A stretch of 64,000 nucleotides of DNA, taken from contig JAKAVQ010000013.1 of NCBI GenBank assembly GCA_021817245.1, forward strand, positions 1-64,000, in the 5' to 3' direction. This document shows, piece by piece, positions 44,961-52,620 of this stretch. The position numbers and the translations under genes were made by a program. The notes under the pieces are model-generated. The model was given only the letters and a program-made list of their open reading frames with translations, ran no database searches and was not told where the DNA came from. Source of the stretch: Thermoplasmata archaeon. Its GTDB lineage: Archaea; Thermoplasmatota; Thermoplasmata; Lutacidiplasmatales; UBA184. Within the stretch, counting starts at the first letter, position 1, and each line of letters opens with the position of its first letter.

Positions 44961-46115
44961 ATGGCGTACCGTACCACGATGACCGGGAGCTGGTTCCGCT
45001 CGAGCGAGATCATGGGGCTTTTGGCACAGAGCACGACCGGGGAGCTCCCCATCGCCCACTCGGCCCAGTACCTGGCCGCGGAGCGGACGGCGATCCGCGA
45101 GCAACTGCACCCGCTCGGTAGCTCCCACGGACTCTACGAGGTCTCGAACGGACAGCAGCGCGTGTCGGGCTACACGACGTTCCTGCCGAACCGCTTTCGC
45201 GGTTTCTCCGACCGCGAGCGGGCCGGACTACCCATGACGCCCGAACTCGTGCGCGAGATGGTCGAATCAAACCCGGCGATGGCCGCGGCGCTCGGAAGCA
45301 CCCAAGCCGCGTTCCTCCTACCGAAGATCGTCCGACCCCTCGAGTACGTCGGAGGGGAGAGCGCGGCACGAGAGGCGCGGGACGCCTCCGTCCTGGCCCG
45401 GGAAGAGGGGGCGCCCAGCGTCTTTCTTCCCTCCCCCTCGCCCGGCGTGATCACGATCTTCTATCCAAGGAACCGGGAGGTCCACCCGACCCACCTCGAC
45501 TACCTTAGGGGCGTCGCCCGGGAGATCGCAAAGGAGTACCGGGCGATTCTCGAGGTCCCCGGAACGGTCCTCCAGATCGATGCGCCCGACCTCGCGATGG
45601 GCAAGCAGACCGGCTCCGACTGGGGGATGGAGTTCGGCGAGGCGCTCCCGCACCACGTCGATCTGATCAACGAGGCGATCCGGGGGCTCCCGAAGGAGCG
45701 GATCCGGGTGCACTACTGCTACGGGAACTATGCCGCCTCCCACGAGCTCGACGCCCACTTTTCATCGGTGCTCCCCGAGCTGACCCGCCTCAACGTCCGC
45801 GCCGTCGTCGGCGAGCTCGCGAATCCTCACCATGAGGGGGACCTCCTCCTGCTGCGCCGGTTCGTCCGTGAGCACGGATGGCCCTCGAAGCTGGGCTTCG
45901 TTGGGGGAATGATCGACGTCAAGACCCCGATCGTCGAGTCTCCCGAGACCGTCAAGTTCCGGTTGGACCAGCTCGCGGCGATCGTTGGCCCCGAGAACAC
46001 GTGGGGAGGCACCGACTGTGGTTTCGAGACGTTCGCCGGCATGAACGGGGTGACCCACACCGTGGCGCTCCAGAAGCTCCGGGCCCTTGCGACCGGAGCC
46101 GCCATGGCCGACTGA
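44961..46115 (+). CDS. MetE-like / coenzyme-M-transferase-like methyltransferase
   Basis: 384 residues from ATG 44961, where homology begins; a longer frame upstream is basic and unlike the family. UROD/MetE fold. Zinc ligands: HYCYGNY (His, Cys), GELANPHHEG and GTDCGFETFAG (Cys), as in cobalamin-independent methionine synthase and epoxyalkane:coenzyme M transferase. The single-domain length matches archaeal MetE cores or EaCoMT rather than the two-domain bacterial MetE. The substrate thiol (homocysteine or CoM-like) cannot be decided here. AGAGAT lies just upstream. No other methionine gene is adjacent. Confidence 0.8.
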   Translation: MAYRTTMTGSWFRSSEIMGLLAQSTTGELPIAHSAQYLAAERTAIREQLHPLGSSHGLYEVSNGQQRVSGYTTFLPNRFRGFSDRERAGLPMTPELVREMVESNPAMAAALGSTQAAFLLPKIVRPLEYVGGESAAREARDASVLAREEGAPSVFLPSPSPGVITIFYPRNREVHPTHLDYLRGVAREIAKEYRAILEVPGTVLQIDAPDLAMGKQTGSDWGMEFGEALPHHVDLINEAIRGLPKERIRVHYCYGNYAASHELDAHFSSVLPELTRLNVRAVVGELANPHHEGDLLLLRRFVREHGWPSKLGFVGGMIDVKTPIVESPETVKFRLDQLAAIVGPENTWGGTDCGFETFAGMNGVTHTVALQKLRALATGAAMAD

Positions 46116-46170
46116 GCGGCCGGGGCGTCGTCCGAGCTCTCCGCGGAGAGCGGACCCGGGGCGGCACTGT

Positions 46171-46176
46171 CTTAAC
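46171..46176 (+). promoter_or_regulatory. TATA-like box for VIT-family gene
   Basis: CTTAAC, ~28 bases before ATG 46202. Confidence 0.45.
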
Positions 46177-46201
46177 GGCGTGCTAGGTGCCGCGCGCGAC
46201 C

Positions 46202-46909
46202 ATGGCCCAACGCCAGCAGATGGAGCAGCACCCCCGACCGACGCTGCTCTCCGACTTCATCCTGGGGGGGCAGGACGGGCTCGTCAACGTCCTCGGCATC
46301 CTCCTCGGGCTCGTCGCCGCCGGGACCGAATCCCGGATCATCATCATCGCGGGCCTCGCCGCGCTCGCGGCCGAGTCGCTCGCCATGGCCGCAGTGGCCT
46401 ACACCTCGACCGAATCCCGCCGCAAGCTCTACGCGAGCGAGATCGCGCGGGAGCAGCGCGAGATGCGGGAGGTGCCCGAGCTCGAACGGGAGGAGGTCCG
46501 CGTCATCCTCCGCGACTGGGGCTACGAGGGCGCAGAGGTCGAGGAGATGCTCCAGCGGATCGAGAGGAAGCCGAAGGCCTGGCTCGACCTGATGATGGCC
46601 TTTGAGCTCAATCTCTCCCCGATCAGTCCGAACGCGGCCCGGGAGAGCGCGCTGATCGTCGGCGGCTCGACCTTGCTCGGCCACCTGATCCCGCTCCTGC
46701 CGTTCTTCTTCCTCGCCGCGGACCCGCACCTCGCCGCCTACATCGCCGTCGTGCTGAGCGGCGCGACGCTGTTCATCATCGGCTGGTTCGAGGCGAAGCT
46801 GACGATCGGCAACCTGCTGAGGAGCGCGGTACGCATGGTGATCATCGGCTTGGGTTCGGGCTTCGCCGGTTTCCTGATCGGCCTCGCCCTGAACGGCGGC
46901 CACCTGTAG
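46202..46909 (+). CDS. VIT/CCC1 family metal transporter
   Basis: 235 residues from ATG 46202. SDFILGGQDGLVNVLGILLGLVAAG (helix 1, with the D-G-x-x-N motif), a helical soluble insert EIAREQREMREVPELEREEVRVIL (acidic residues that bind Fe2+ in VIT1), PKAWLDLMMAFEL, and three to four C-terminal helices including HLIPLLPFFFLA and GWFEAKLTIGNLLRSA. It should export or store Fe2+/Mn2+. Near the SufR-like Fe-S regulator operon, which is suggestive for iron homeostasis but on a separate promoter. Confidence 0.88.
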   Translation: MAQRQQMEQHPRPTLLSDFILGGQDGLVNVLGILLGLVAAGTESRIIIIAGLAALAAESLAMAAVAYTSTESRRKLYASEIAREQREMREVPELEREEVRVILRDWGYEGAEVEEMLQRIERKPKAWLDLMMAFELNLSPISPNAARESALIVGGSTLLGHLIPLLPFFFLAADPHLAAYIAVVLSGATLFIIGWFEAKLTIGNLLRSAVRMVIIGLGSGFAGFLIGLALNGGHL

Positions 46910-46933
46910 CGGCGCCGGCCGTACCGGGTCGGA

Positions 46934-47161
46934 TCACGTCGGGCGCGTGAAGTCGGCGACCTTTCGCGGCGTCCGACCCGCGCGACCGAGGCCCCACCAG
47001 GTCCGGGGACGATAGACCTCGTGCCGTCGGCACGCCTGGCACCACACCACCAGCTCATCCCGGGTCGCGAGCTCGGGGGTCGGAAGGTGGTCGGTGTCCG
47101 GGTGACCGCATCCGCGATCGAGACAGGGATGCGGGGTTCGCTCGATCGCGAGCGGGGGCAT
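46934..47161 (-). CDS. Small zinc-binding protein
   Basis: 75 residues from ATG 47161. Cys/His pattern: CLDRGCGHPDTDH in the first half and WCQACRRHEVYRPRTW in the second (C-x4-C-x-H and C-x2-C), enough for one or two zinc sites. A minus-strand TATA-like box (47188-47197) sits ~31 bases upstream, indicating a real leaderless transcript. Too small to assign a role; possibly a rubredoxin-fold or ribosome-associated zinc protein. Convergent with the VIT gene and divergent from the Fe-S regulator operon. Confidence 0.65.
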   Translation of the reverse strand: MPPLAIERTPHPCLDRGCGHPDTDHLPTPELATRDELVVWCQACRRHEVYRPRTWWGLGRAGRTPRKVADFTRPT

Positions 47162-47187
47162 ACTAGGTACGAGATGCGTGTCGATAC

Positions 47188-47197
47188 GTATTAATCC
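47188..47197 (-). promoter_or_regulatory. TATA-like box for zinc mini-protein
   Basis: GGATTAATAC on the minus strand, ~31 bases before ATG 47161. Confidence 0.55.
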
Positions 47198-47360
47198 TTA
47201 CGATGGGCCCGGTCGCGGGTAAGGGGCCCGGCGCCATCTGAAACCGTCCGGCCCCGGTCCCGTCCGCGCATCCGCTTCGGCGGTGGGCTTCGCGCCCCGA
47301 TATCGGCGGTCGAACGGGCCGGAGCCGCTCCCATTCGTTCTATTTGTTAAGGAATCGCTG

Positions 47361-47366
47361 TATAAA
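47361..47366 (+). promoter_or_regulatory. TATA box of SufR-like/SDR/QueA operon
   Basis: TATAAA, ~26 bases before ATG 47389; it sets a leaderless start for the regulator gene. Confidence 0.65.
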
Positions 47367-47388
47367 CCCGCGGGCCCTCTCCGGGAGC

Positions 47389-48051
47389 ATGCCGCGGTCG
47401 CCGTCCCCCACCGAAGCCTCGGGCTACTCCTCCCCGAAACGCGGGATCCTCGTCCATCTGAAGCGGTCTCCGAACACGTCGCTCGGAGAGGTGGCACGGG
47501 AGCTCGGGATCAGCAAGGTCGCCGCCCTTTCCCACCTCGAGCGCCTCGAAGCGGACGGCCTCCTCGCACGCGCCTACCGGGCGGGCAAGGTCGGCCGGCC
47601 CGAGGTCCTGTTTTCCCTCACGCCCCGGGCGACGGCCCTCTTCCCCCAGGGATACACGGAGATGTCGATCTGTGCGCTCGAGTTCATCGAGCGGCGCCTC
47701 GGCCGACCGGCGGTCGCGGAGCTCCTCGGCCAGCGGGCCGCGGACGTCGCCGACCGTCACCGGAACCGCGTAGGAACCGGCCGCCTCCCCGATCGGGTTC
47801 GCGAGCTCGTCCGCATCCGGACGGAGAGCGGTTACATGGCCGAGATGGGGACCCGCCGCAAGGACTCCGTGGAGATGCTCGAGCACAACTGCCCGATCCT
47901 GGCGATCGCCGAGCGGTTCCCCGAAGCCTGTGAGACGGAGCGGCGCATGTTCGAGTCCCTCCTCCATGCCCGGGTCGATGTTTCGCATCGGGTCGTCGCG
48001 GGCGACCCGGTCTGCCGATTTCTGCTCCACGAGCGGAGGCCGCCGGCATGA
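47389..48051 (+). CDS. SufR-like Fe-S winged-helix regulator
   Basis: 220 residues from ATG 47389. N-terminal winged helix: GILVHLKRSPNTSLGEVARELGISKVAALSHLERLEADGLLARAY (about 15-59). The C-terminal domain carries three Cys in NCPILAIAERFPEAC...GDPVCRF with spacing C-x12-C-x27-C, the same as the cluster-ligating Cys of cyanobacterial SufR, so it probably binds an Fe-S cluster and senses iron or redox state. Its stop overlaps the start of the SDR gene (ATGA). It may regulate its own operon. Confidence 0.85.
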   Translation: MPRSPSPTEASGYSSPKRGILVHLKRSPNTSLGEVARELGISKVAALSHLERLEADGLLARAYRAGKVGRPEVLFSLTPRATALFPQGYTEMSICALEFIERRLGRPAVAELLGQRAADVADRHRNRVGTGRLPDRVRELVRIRTESGYMAEMGTRRKDSVEMLEHNCPILAIAERFPEACETERRMFESLLHARVDVSHRVVAGDPVCRFLLHERRPPA

Positions 48052-48785
48052 GCCGGGCCCCACGGCTTCGACCGCTCGCGCTCGTGACCGGCGCGAGCCG
48101 CGGGCTCGGCGCGACGCTCGCGCGCTTCCTTGCGGCCGAGGGCCATGACCTTCTTCTGACGGCGCGTCACGCCCCGGCCCTCGAGTCGGTCGCGGCGGAG
48201 CTCGCGGGGTTCGGAACCGAGGTAAGAACCGTCGTCGGCGATGTCACCGACCCGGCCCATCGCCGGGAGCTCGCACGCCTTGTCGCGGACCGCGGGACGC
48301 TCGACCTCCTCGTGAACAACGCGAGCGAGCTCGGACCGTCCCCGCGGCTCCCGCTCGACCGCCTTCCCCTCGGAGAGCTCGAACGGGTCTATCGCACGAA
48401 CGCGGTCGCACCGGTCGCGCTCGTGCAGGAGCTCCTTCCGTATCTCGAACGGGGAAGGGCAGAAATCGTGAATATCTCGAGCGATGCGGCGATCGGCGCG
48501 TACCCCGGCTGGGGAGCGTACGGCGCCAGCAAGGCCGCGCTCGACCTCCTCAGCCGGACCTTCGCGAGCGAACTGAAGGAGCGGGGTGTTTCGGTGGTCG
48601 CCGTCGACCCGGGCGATCTGCGGACGGCGCTCCACCAGGCCGCGTATCCCGGAGAGGACATCTCCGACCGCCCGCTCCCGGAAGCGACCCTGCCGTTCTG
48701 GGCCTGGCTGCTTCACCAGCCCCGCGCCGCGGTGTCGGGCCTGCGCTACCGGGCGCAGGACGAGCGGTGGGAGGTAGAGGTATGA
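48048..48785 (+). CDS. Short-chain dehydrogenase/reductase
   Basis: 245 residues; start ATG overlaps the regulator stop and its own stop overlaps the queA-like start, so translation is coupled throughout. Classical SDR: VTGASRGLGATLAR, LLVNNASELG (NNAG-like), VNISSDAA (catalytic Ser) and YGASKAAL (Tyr-x3-Lys). The C-terminal substrate region is VVAVDPGDLRTALHQ. NADP(H) is likely (Arg after GASRG). Substrate unknown; the operon partner QueA suggests nucleoside or tRNA-linked chemistry, but this is inference. Confidence 0.88.
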   Translation: MSRAPRLRPLALVTGASRGLGATLARFLAAEGHDLLLTARHAPALESVAAELAGFGTEVRTVVGDVTDPAHRRELARLVADRGTLDLLVNNASELGPSPRLPLDRLPLGELERVYRTNAVAPVALVQELLPYLERGRAEIVNISSDAAIGAYPGWGAYGASKAALDLLSRTFASELKERGVSVVAVDPGDLRTALHQAAYPGEDISDRPLPEATLPFWAWLLHQPRAAVSGLRYRAQDERWEVEV

Positions 48786-49831
48786 GCCCACGAGCGGGCG
48801 AGCTCGAGCGGGGTTATTCGGTCCCGCCGATCCTCGGCGCGGACCGCACCCCGGAGGACCGCGGCGTGCCGCGGGACCAGGTACGACTGCTGCGGAGCGA
48901 CCCCTGGGGCGATGCCCACCACCGCTTTTCCGACCTCACGGAGCTGCTGGACCCCGGCGACCTGTTGGTCGTCAACGAGAGCGGCACGCTCCCGGCGAGC
49001 CTCCCCGCCGTAGGGTCGCCGGGCCGTTTCCGAGTCAGCGTCTCCACCCGGTACGGACCGAAGCTTTGGCTGGTCGAGCCCCGCTGGGACTTCGGCCGTC
49101 CCGGGCCGGTCCCGCTACGCCCCGGGGAGGCGTTCGAGGTCGCGGGAGTTCCGGTTCGGTACCTCGCGCCGTTCCCCGGAGTGCGGCGGCTCGGGTTCCT
49201 CCGGTCGCTCGGCGACCTCGGAGCGGCGATGCGCTCCGTCGGCCGCCCGATCCGGTACGGCTACCTCGCCCGCGAGTACCCTCTCGATACCTACCAGACG
49301 GTCTTCGCCCGGGTTCCGGGCAGCGCGGAGATGCCAAGCGCCGGCCGACCATTCACCGACGCGCTGGTGCGTGAACTACGTGCGCGGGGGGTGGAGTTCG
49401 CTGCGATCCTATTGCATGCGGGCGTCTCGAGCCTCGAGGTCGGCGACATCGAGGCCGGGACGCCTCCGGTCCTGCCGGAGCCGTTCGAGGTCCCCCGGGT
49501 CACCGTGGAGGCGATCCGGCGCGCCCGCGCTCGGGGCCGCCGGGTGATCGCGGTCGGCACGACGGTCGTCCGAGCGCTCGAGTCGGCGGCCGACGGATGC
49601 GGTGGGCTGCGTCCTGCCCGGGGGTTCACGCGGCTCTACCTCCGCCCGGCACGCCGGACGCGGACGGTGGACGGGCTCCTCACCGGCTTCCACGAAGCGG
49701 GATCGACACATCTTGCGCTCCTGTCCGCGGTCGCGGGTCGCGAGACCGTGCAGCGGTCGTACCGCCTCGCGCGAGGGGGTGGCTATCTCTGGCACGAGTT
49801 CGGGGACAGCCAACTCCTGCTCGCGAACTAG
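48782..49831 (+). CDS. queA: QueA-like S-adenosylmethionine:tRNA ribosyltransferase-isomerase
   Basis: 349 residues from ATG 48782. Strong QueA features: LLVVNESGTLPASL, YQTVFA, GSAEMPSAGRPFTDAL (equivalent of the canonical GSVAAPTAGLHF block), LLHAGVSSLEVGD, RRVIAVGTTVVRALE and TVDGLLTGFHEAGSTHL. In bacteria QueA transfers the ribosyl of SAM to preQ1-tRNA to give epoxyqueuosine. Archaea normally make archaeosine instead, so a genuine queuosine role is doubtful. The block above is altered (EMPSAGRPF), placing it in a divergent subfamily. Last gene of the three-gene operon. Confidence 0.86.
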   Translation: MSPRAGELERGYSVPPILGADRTPEDRGVPRDQVRLLRSDPWGDAHHRFSDLTELLDPGDLLVVNESGTLPASLPAVGSPGRFRVSVSTRYGPKLWLVEPRWDFGRPGPVPLRPGEAFEVAGVPVRYLAPFPGVRRLGFLRSLGDLGAAMRSVGRPIRYGYLAREYPLDTYQTVFARVPGSAEMPSAGRPFTDALVRELRARGVEFAAILLHAGVSSLEVGDIEAGTPPVLPEPFEVPRVTVEAIRRARARGRRVIAVGTTVVRALESAADGCGGLRPARGFTRLYLRPARRTRTVDGLLTGFHEAGSTHLALLSAVAGRETVQRSYRLARGGGYLWHEFGDSQLLLAN

Positions 49832-50064
49832 CGCCCCCGGGGGCGTGGACCCCCCCGTGGATCGGGGGACCGGGCTTCGCCTCGCCGCCCGGTCGTCCCC
49901 GCCGGCGCCCGCGCGAGGTTCGCGATCCAACCTTGGAGTGGGAGGGACGCCCGCCCGGCGCGATACGGGCTCGGGCGGCCGCGATGTCGTTCAATCGCCG
50001 GGCGAAGGGCCTCTCCACAGTACGGAGGGTCCGCGGCCGCCGAGGGGCCGACCTCCCGAACTAC

Positions 50065-50997
50065 TTACTTCCCGGGGCTCCCGAGGCCCGCGCGGGCCCG
50101 GAGCGCATGGTAGAAGCCCCCGAAGCTGGTGGCGGTGGGGGTGCGGAGCCCCTGCAGCCGAAGCTGCTCCCGCACCTCCTTCGGGTTCTGCCGGAGGTCG
50201 AGGGTCTTGGTCGAGTCGTACCGGTACTGGAACGTCCCATTGGGTCCGCGGGGGAACGGCTCCCAGTCCTTCGCGGTCGTCGAGCGGAGCTCCGAGAGGC
50301 GCTTACCCTCTTGGGGCTGGAACGCCGGCATCGTCAGATGCTCCTCGGTGAGCCAGATCATCGTCGCGTCGCGGATCGCCTGTCGGGTCGTGTCGTCGAG
50401 CGCGCCGGGCGCGACCTGGGACTGCACCCAGTCGACGAGCGCGTCGAACGTCTTCTCGGCGTTCTCCTCGAGCATCACGAGGACCGCGAGCCGGATCGCA
50501 CTGCGCCGCAACTGTTGGATGCCGCTGTCGCTCAAGCGGTATTCGGCAGTGAGGCCGAGCATGCTCTCGGAGTTGTCGGCCAGGTCCTTCGCCCCGAGGA
50601 CGAACAGCGGCACCGGAGGGTCGGCGCCCTCCACGAACCAGAGCGAGAACTCGCGGCCGTTCGTGATCTCCACGAGCGGGACCTGCGCTCCGCGGGCGTG
50701 CTGCGCGACCTCTCCGAGATCGGAGACGTTCGCGGTGCGTTCCCGCACGTCCAGGAACAAGCGGGGCTGACCTTCGGCGTTGAGGAGCGCGTAATCGACG
50801 TGGCCCTCGGCCCCCTTCACCGGGTAGTCGAGAAAGACCTGCTTCTTGTCGTGCGGATCCCACCCAAGCGCGACCAGGTACGGGTTGACGATCCAGTGGC
50901 GGATCTGCTGCTCGGTAACGTCCTCGACGTCCCGGAGCACCTCTCCGGCCACCTGGGAGAACTCGGTGAGGCGACGGCTCAGATCGATCGCTTCCAT
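50065..50997 (-). CDS. HsdR-N-like stand-alone protein
   Basis: 310 residues. The N-terminal part QQIRHWIVNPYLVALGWDPHDK, then GHVDYALLNAEGQPRLFLDVRE, ARGAQVPLVEITNGREFSLWF, follows the layout of the type I restriction HsdR N-terminal nuclease domain. The second PD-(D/E)xK acidic element is Asp and the Lys is replaced by Arg (LDVRE instead of IEAK). No helicase or methylase gene adjoins. A TATA-like box (51024-51031, minus) precedes the ATG. It could be a nuclease-like DNA-binding protein or an inactive or repurposed endonuclease. Confidence 0.75.
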   Translation of the reverse strand: MEAIDLSRRLTEFSQVAGEVLRDVEDVTEQQIRHWIVNPYLVALGWDPHDKKQVFLDYPVKGAEGHVDYALLNAEGQPRLFLDVRERTANVSDLGEVAQHARGAQVPLVEITNGREFSLWFVEGADPPVPLFVLGAKDLADNSESMLGLTAEYRLSDSGIQQLRRSAIRLAVLVMLEENAEKTFDALVDWVQSQVAPGALDDTTRQAIRDATMIWLTEEHLTMPAFQPQEGKRLSELRSTTAKDWEPFPRGPNGTFQYRYDSTKTLDLRQNPKEVREQLRLQGLRTPTATSFGGFYHALRARAGLGSPGK

Positions 50998-51023
50998 CGA
51001 GCGTAGCGAGGGAAGCCATCGGG

Positions 51024-51031
51024 CTTAAATG
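51024..51031 (-). promoter_or_regulatory. TATA-like box for HsdR-N-like gene
   Basis: CATTTAAG on the minus strand, ~30 bases before ATG 50997. Confidence 0.5.
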
Positions 51032-51046
51032 TACTGCCGGGAGCGT

Positions 51047-51949
51047 CTACCCTCCTCGGAGTCTACGGGCCTCGGTCGCGAGGAACGGAGCGACGGGCTC
51101 GAGCGGTCGGTCGAGCCCGACGTACGGCGGCGAGCCGAGCAGGTCCTCGAGGAGCCACTCGACCTCGTAGGCGTAGAGCAGCGAGGAGCCCACGGTCTCG
51201 AGGAGCCGGGCGAGCCGCAGCGCACCGCGGGGCGTGAGCCGGAAGTACCGGGGGGTCCGGCCGAGGTAGCGGAACATCTCGTCCGTGAGGTCGGAGTACC
51301 GCCACCGCTGGGGGCCTCCGGCCGTCACGTTGTGCGAGATCGAGAGGCTGGCCTCGCGGCGAAGGATGCGGGCGAGGTCGGGCGCCGAGAGCGGGCTCAC
51401 GTGGTAGCCCCCGTCGCCGAACATCGGGAACCGGTGATACCGATGCATCGTCCGGAGCATCACGGTCAGGAGCTTGTCCCGCGGCGCGAACAGCATCGTC
51501 GGCCGCACGATCGCGTAGGAGAGCCGGCTCGACTCGAGGGCCCGGTCGACCCGGCGCTTCTCGACGAGATAGGGAAACCCGCGTTCGAGTGCCGCCGGTG
51601 CGTCGGGGACGCTCACGTGGAGGAACCGACGGAGCCCGACCCCCTCGGAGGCGCGAACGAGCCGCAGCAGTCCGTCGGCGAGCGAGCGGAACCGCCGTTC
51701 CGGGCCAAATCGGTACCATGCGACGTTCAGCACCAGGTCGACGTCCCGGAGCCACGGTCCCCAGTCCGTGATCTCCCCGACGTCCCGCGGGACCCACTCG
51801 ACCCCCCGGGCGGCTTCCCCCGCGGCCGGGTGGGGGTGGACCGAGCGGATCGTCCAGTCCGATCCGAACTCGGCGAGGACGTGCCGGCCGACCAGTCCGC
51901 CGGCGCCCCCGACCAGAAGGAGACGGGGTCGCTCCGAAGAGGCGCTCAT
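51047..51949 (-). CDS. Extended/atypical SDR (NDUFA9-like NAD-binding protein)
   Basis: 300 residues from ATG 51949, overlapping the lipB stop (ATGA). NAD motif LLLVGGAGGLVGRHVLAEF; VDLVLNVAWYRFG; RRFLHVSVPDAPAALERGF; VEKRRVDRALESSRLSYAIVRPTMLF. This is the NmrA/NDUFA9 style of SDR that binds NAD(P) but often lacks full catalysis. It is last in the 2-oxoacid dehydrogenase operon, which suggests a function tied to that complex, lipoate or respiratory assembly; no direct evidence. C-terminal residues are helical. Confidence 0.78.
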   Translation of the reverse strand: MSASSERPRLLLVGGAGGLVGRHVLAEFGSDWTIRSVHPHPAAGEAARGVEWVPRDVGEITDWGPWLRDVDLVLNVAWYRFGPERRFRSLADGLLRLVRASEGVGLRRFLHVSVPDAPAALERGFPYLVEKRRVDRALESSRLSYAIVRPTMLFAPRDKLLTVMLRTMHRYHRFPMFGDGGYHVSPLSAPDLARILRREASLSISHNVTAGGPQRWRYSDLTDEMFRYLGRTPRYFRLTPRGALRLARLLETVGSSLLYAYEVEWLLEDLLGSPPYVGLDRPLEPVAPFLATEARRLRGG

Positions 51950-52620
51950 GCCGCGGACGGAGCCCCGGGCGGCCGGGCCGGCTCGCTCGCTCGGGCGCCG
52001 CGCGGCGGCTCTGACGGGAACACAGCTTCCCAGGCCCGTAGGAGCGGTGTCCGGACCTCCGTGAGGGGCACCGTGCGGCCGAGCTCGCGGGAGATCGACG
52101 TCATCACGGAGCCGTCGAACCCGCACGGGCGGATGCGGCGGAACTCGGCGAGGTCGACCGACACGTTGAGGGCAAAGCCGTGGAACGTGACCCAGTGATC
52201 GACCGCGATACCGATCGAGGCGACCTTGCGCTCTCCGTCGACCCAGACCCCGCGACGGCCCCCGACGTGGGTCCCCCGCAGTCCGAACGCGTCGAGCGTC
52301 CGGATCACGACCTCCTCGAGGTCGTGGACGAAGTGACGCACGTCCCGCCCGCGTCGGTCGAGGTCGACGATCGGGTAACCGACGAGCTGCCCCGGGCCAT
52401 GATACGTCGCGTGGCCCCCCCGCTCGACCCGGACCACCGGTAGTCCGCTCGCTTCGGAGCTGCCGTCGTCGCCTTCCACACCGACCGTGACCACCGCGGG
52501 ATGCTCCACGAGGACGAGGGTATCCCCGACGGTGCCCGCCCGGCGCGCCCGGACGAGCTCCCGCATCGCCTCGAGGGCGGGAGGATATTCCCGCCGCCCC
52601 CAGTCAACGACCTCGGTCAT
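51946..52620 (-). CDS. lipB: Octanoyltransferase (lipoate-protein ligase B)
   Basis: 224 residues from ATG 52620; overlaps lpdA by 17 bases. LipB signature VRVERGGHATYHGPGQLVGYPIVDL (catalytic-site G-P-G-Q), then VWVDGERKVASIGIAV (K-x-A-S-I-G), HGFALNVSVDL. It moves an octanoyl group to the lipoyl domain of E2 and related proteins, which LipA then converts to lipoyl. Being in the E1/E2/E3 operon matches that role. No lipA is in the window. Confidence 0.9.
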   Translation of the reverse strand: MTEVVDWGRREYPPALEAMRELVRARRAGTVGDTLVLVEHPAVVTVGVEGDDGSSEASGLPVVRVERGGHATYHGPGQLVGYPIVDLDRRGRDVRHFVHDLEEVVIRTLDAFGLRGTHVGGRRGVWVDGERKVASIGIAVDHWVTFHGFALNVSVDLAEFRRIRPCGFDGSVMTSISRELGRTVPLTEVRTPLLRAWEAVFPSEPPRGARASEPARPPGAPSAA

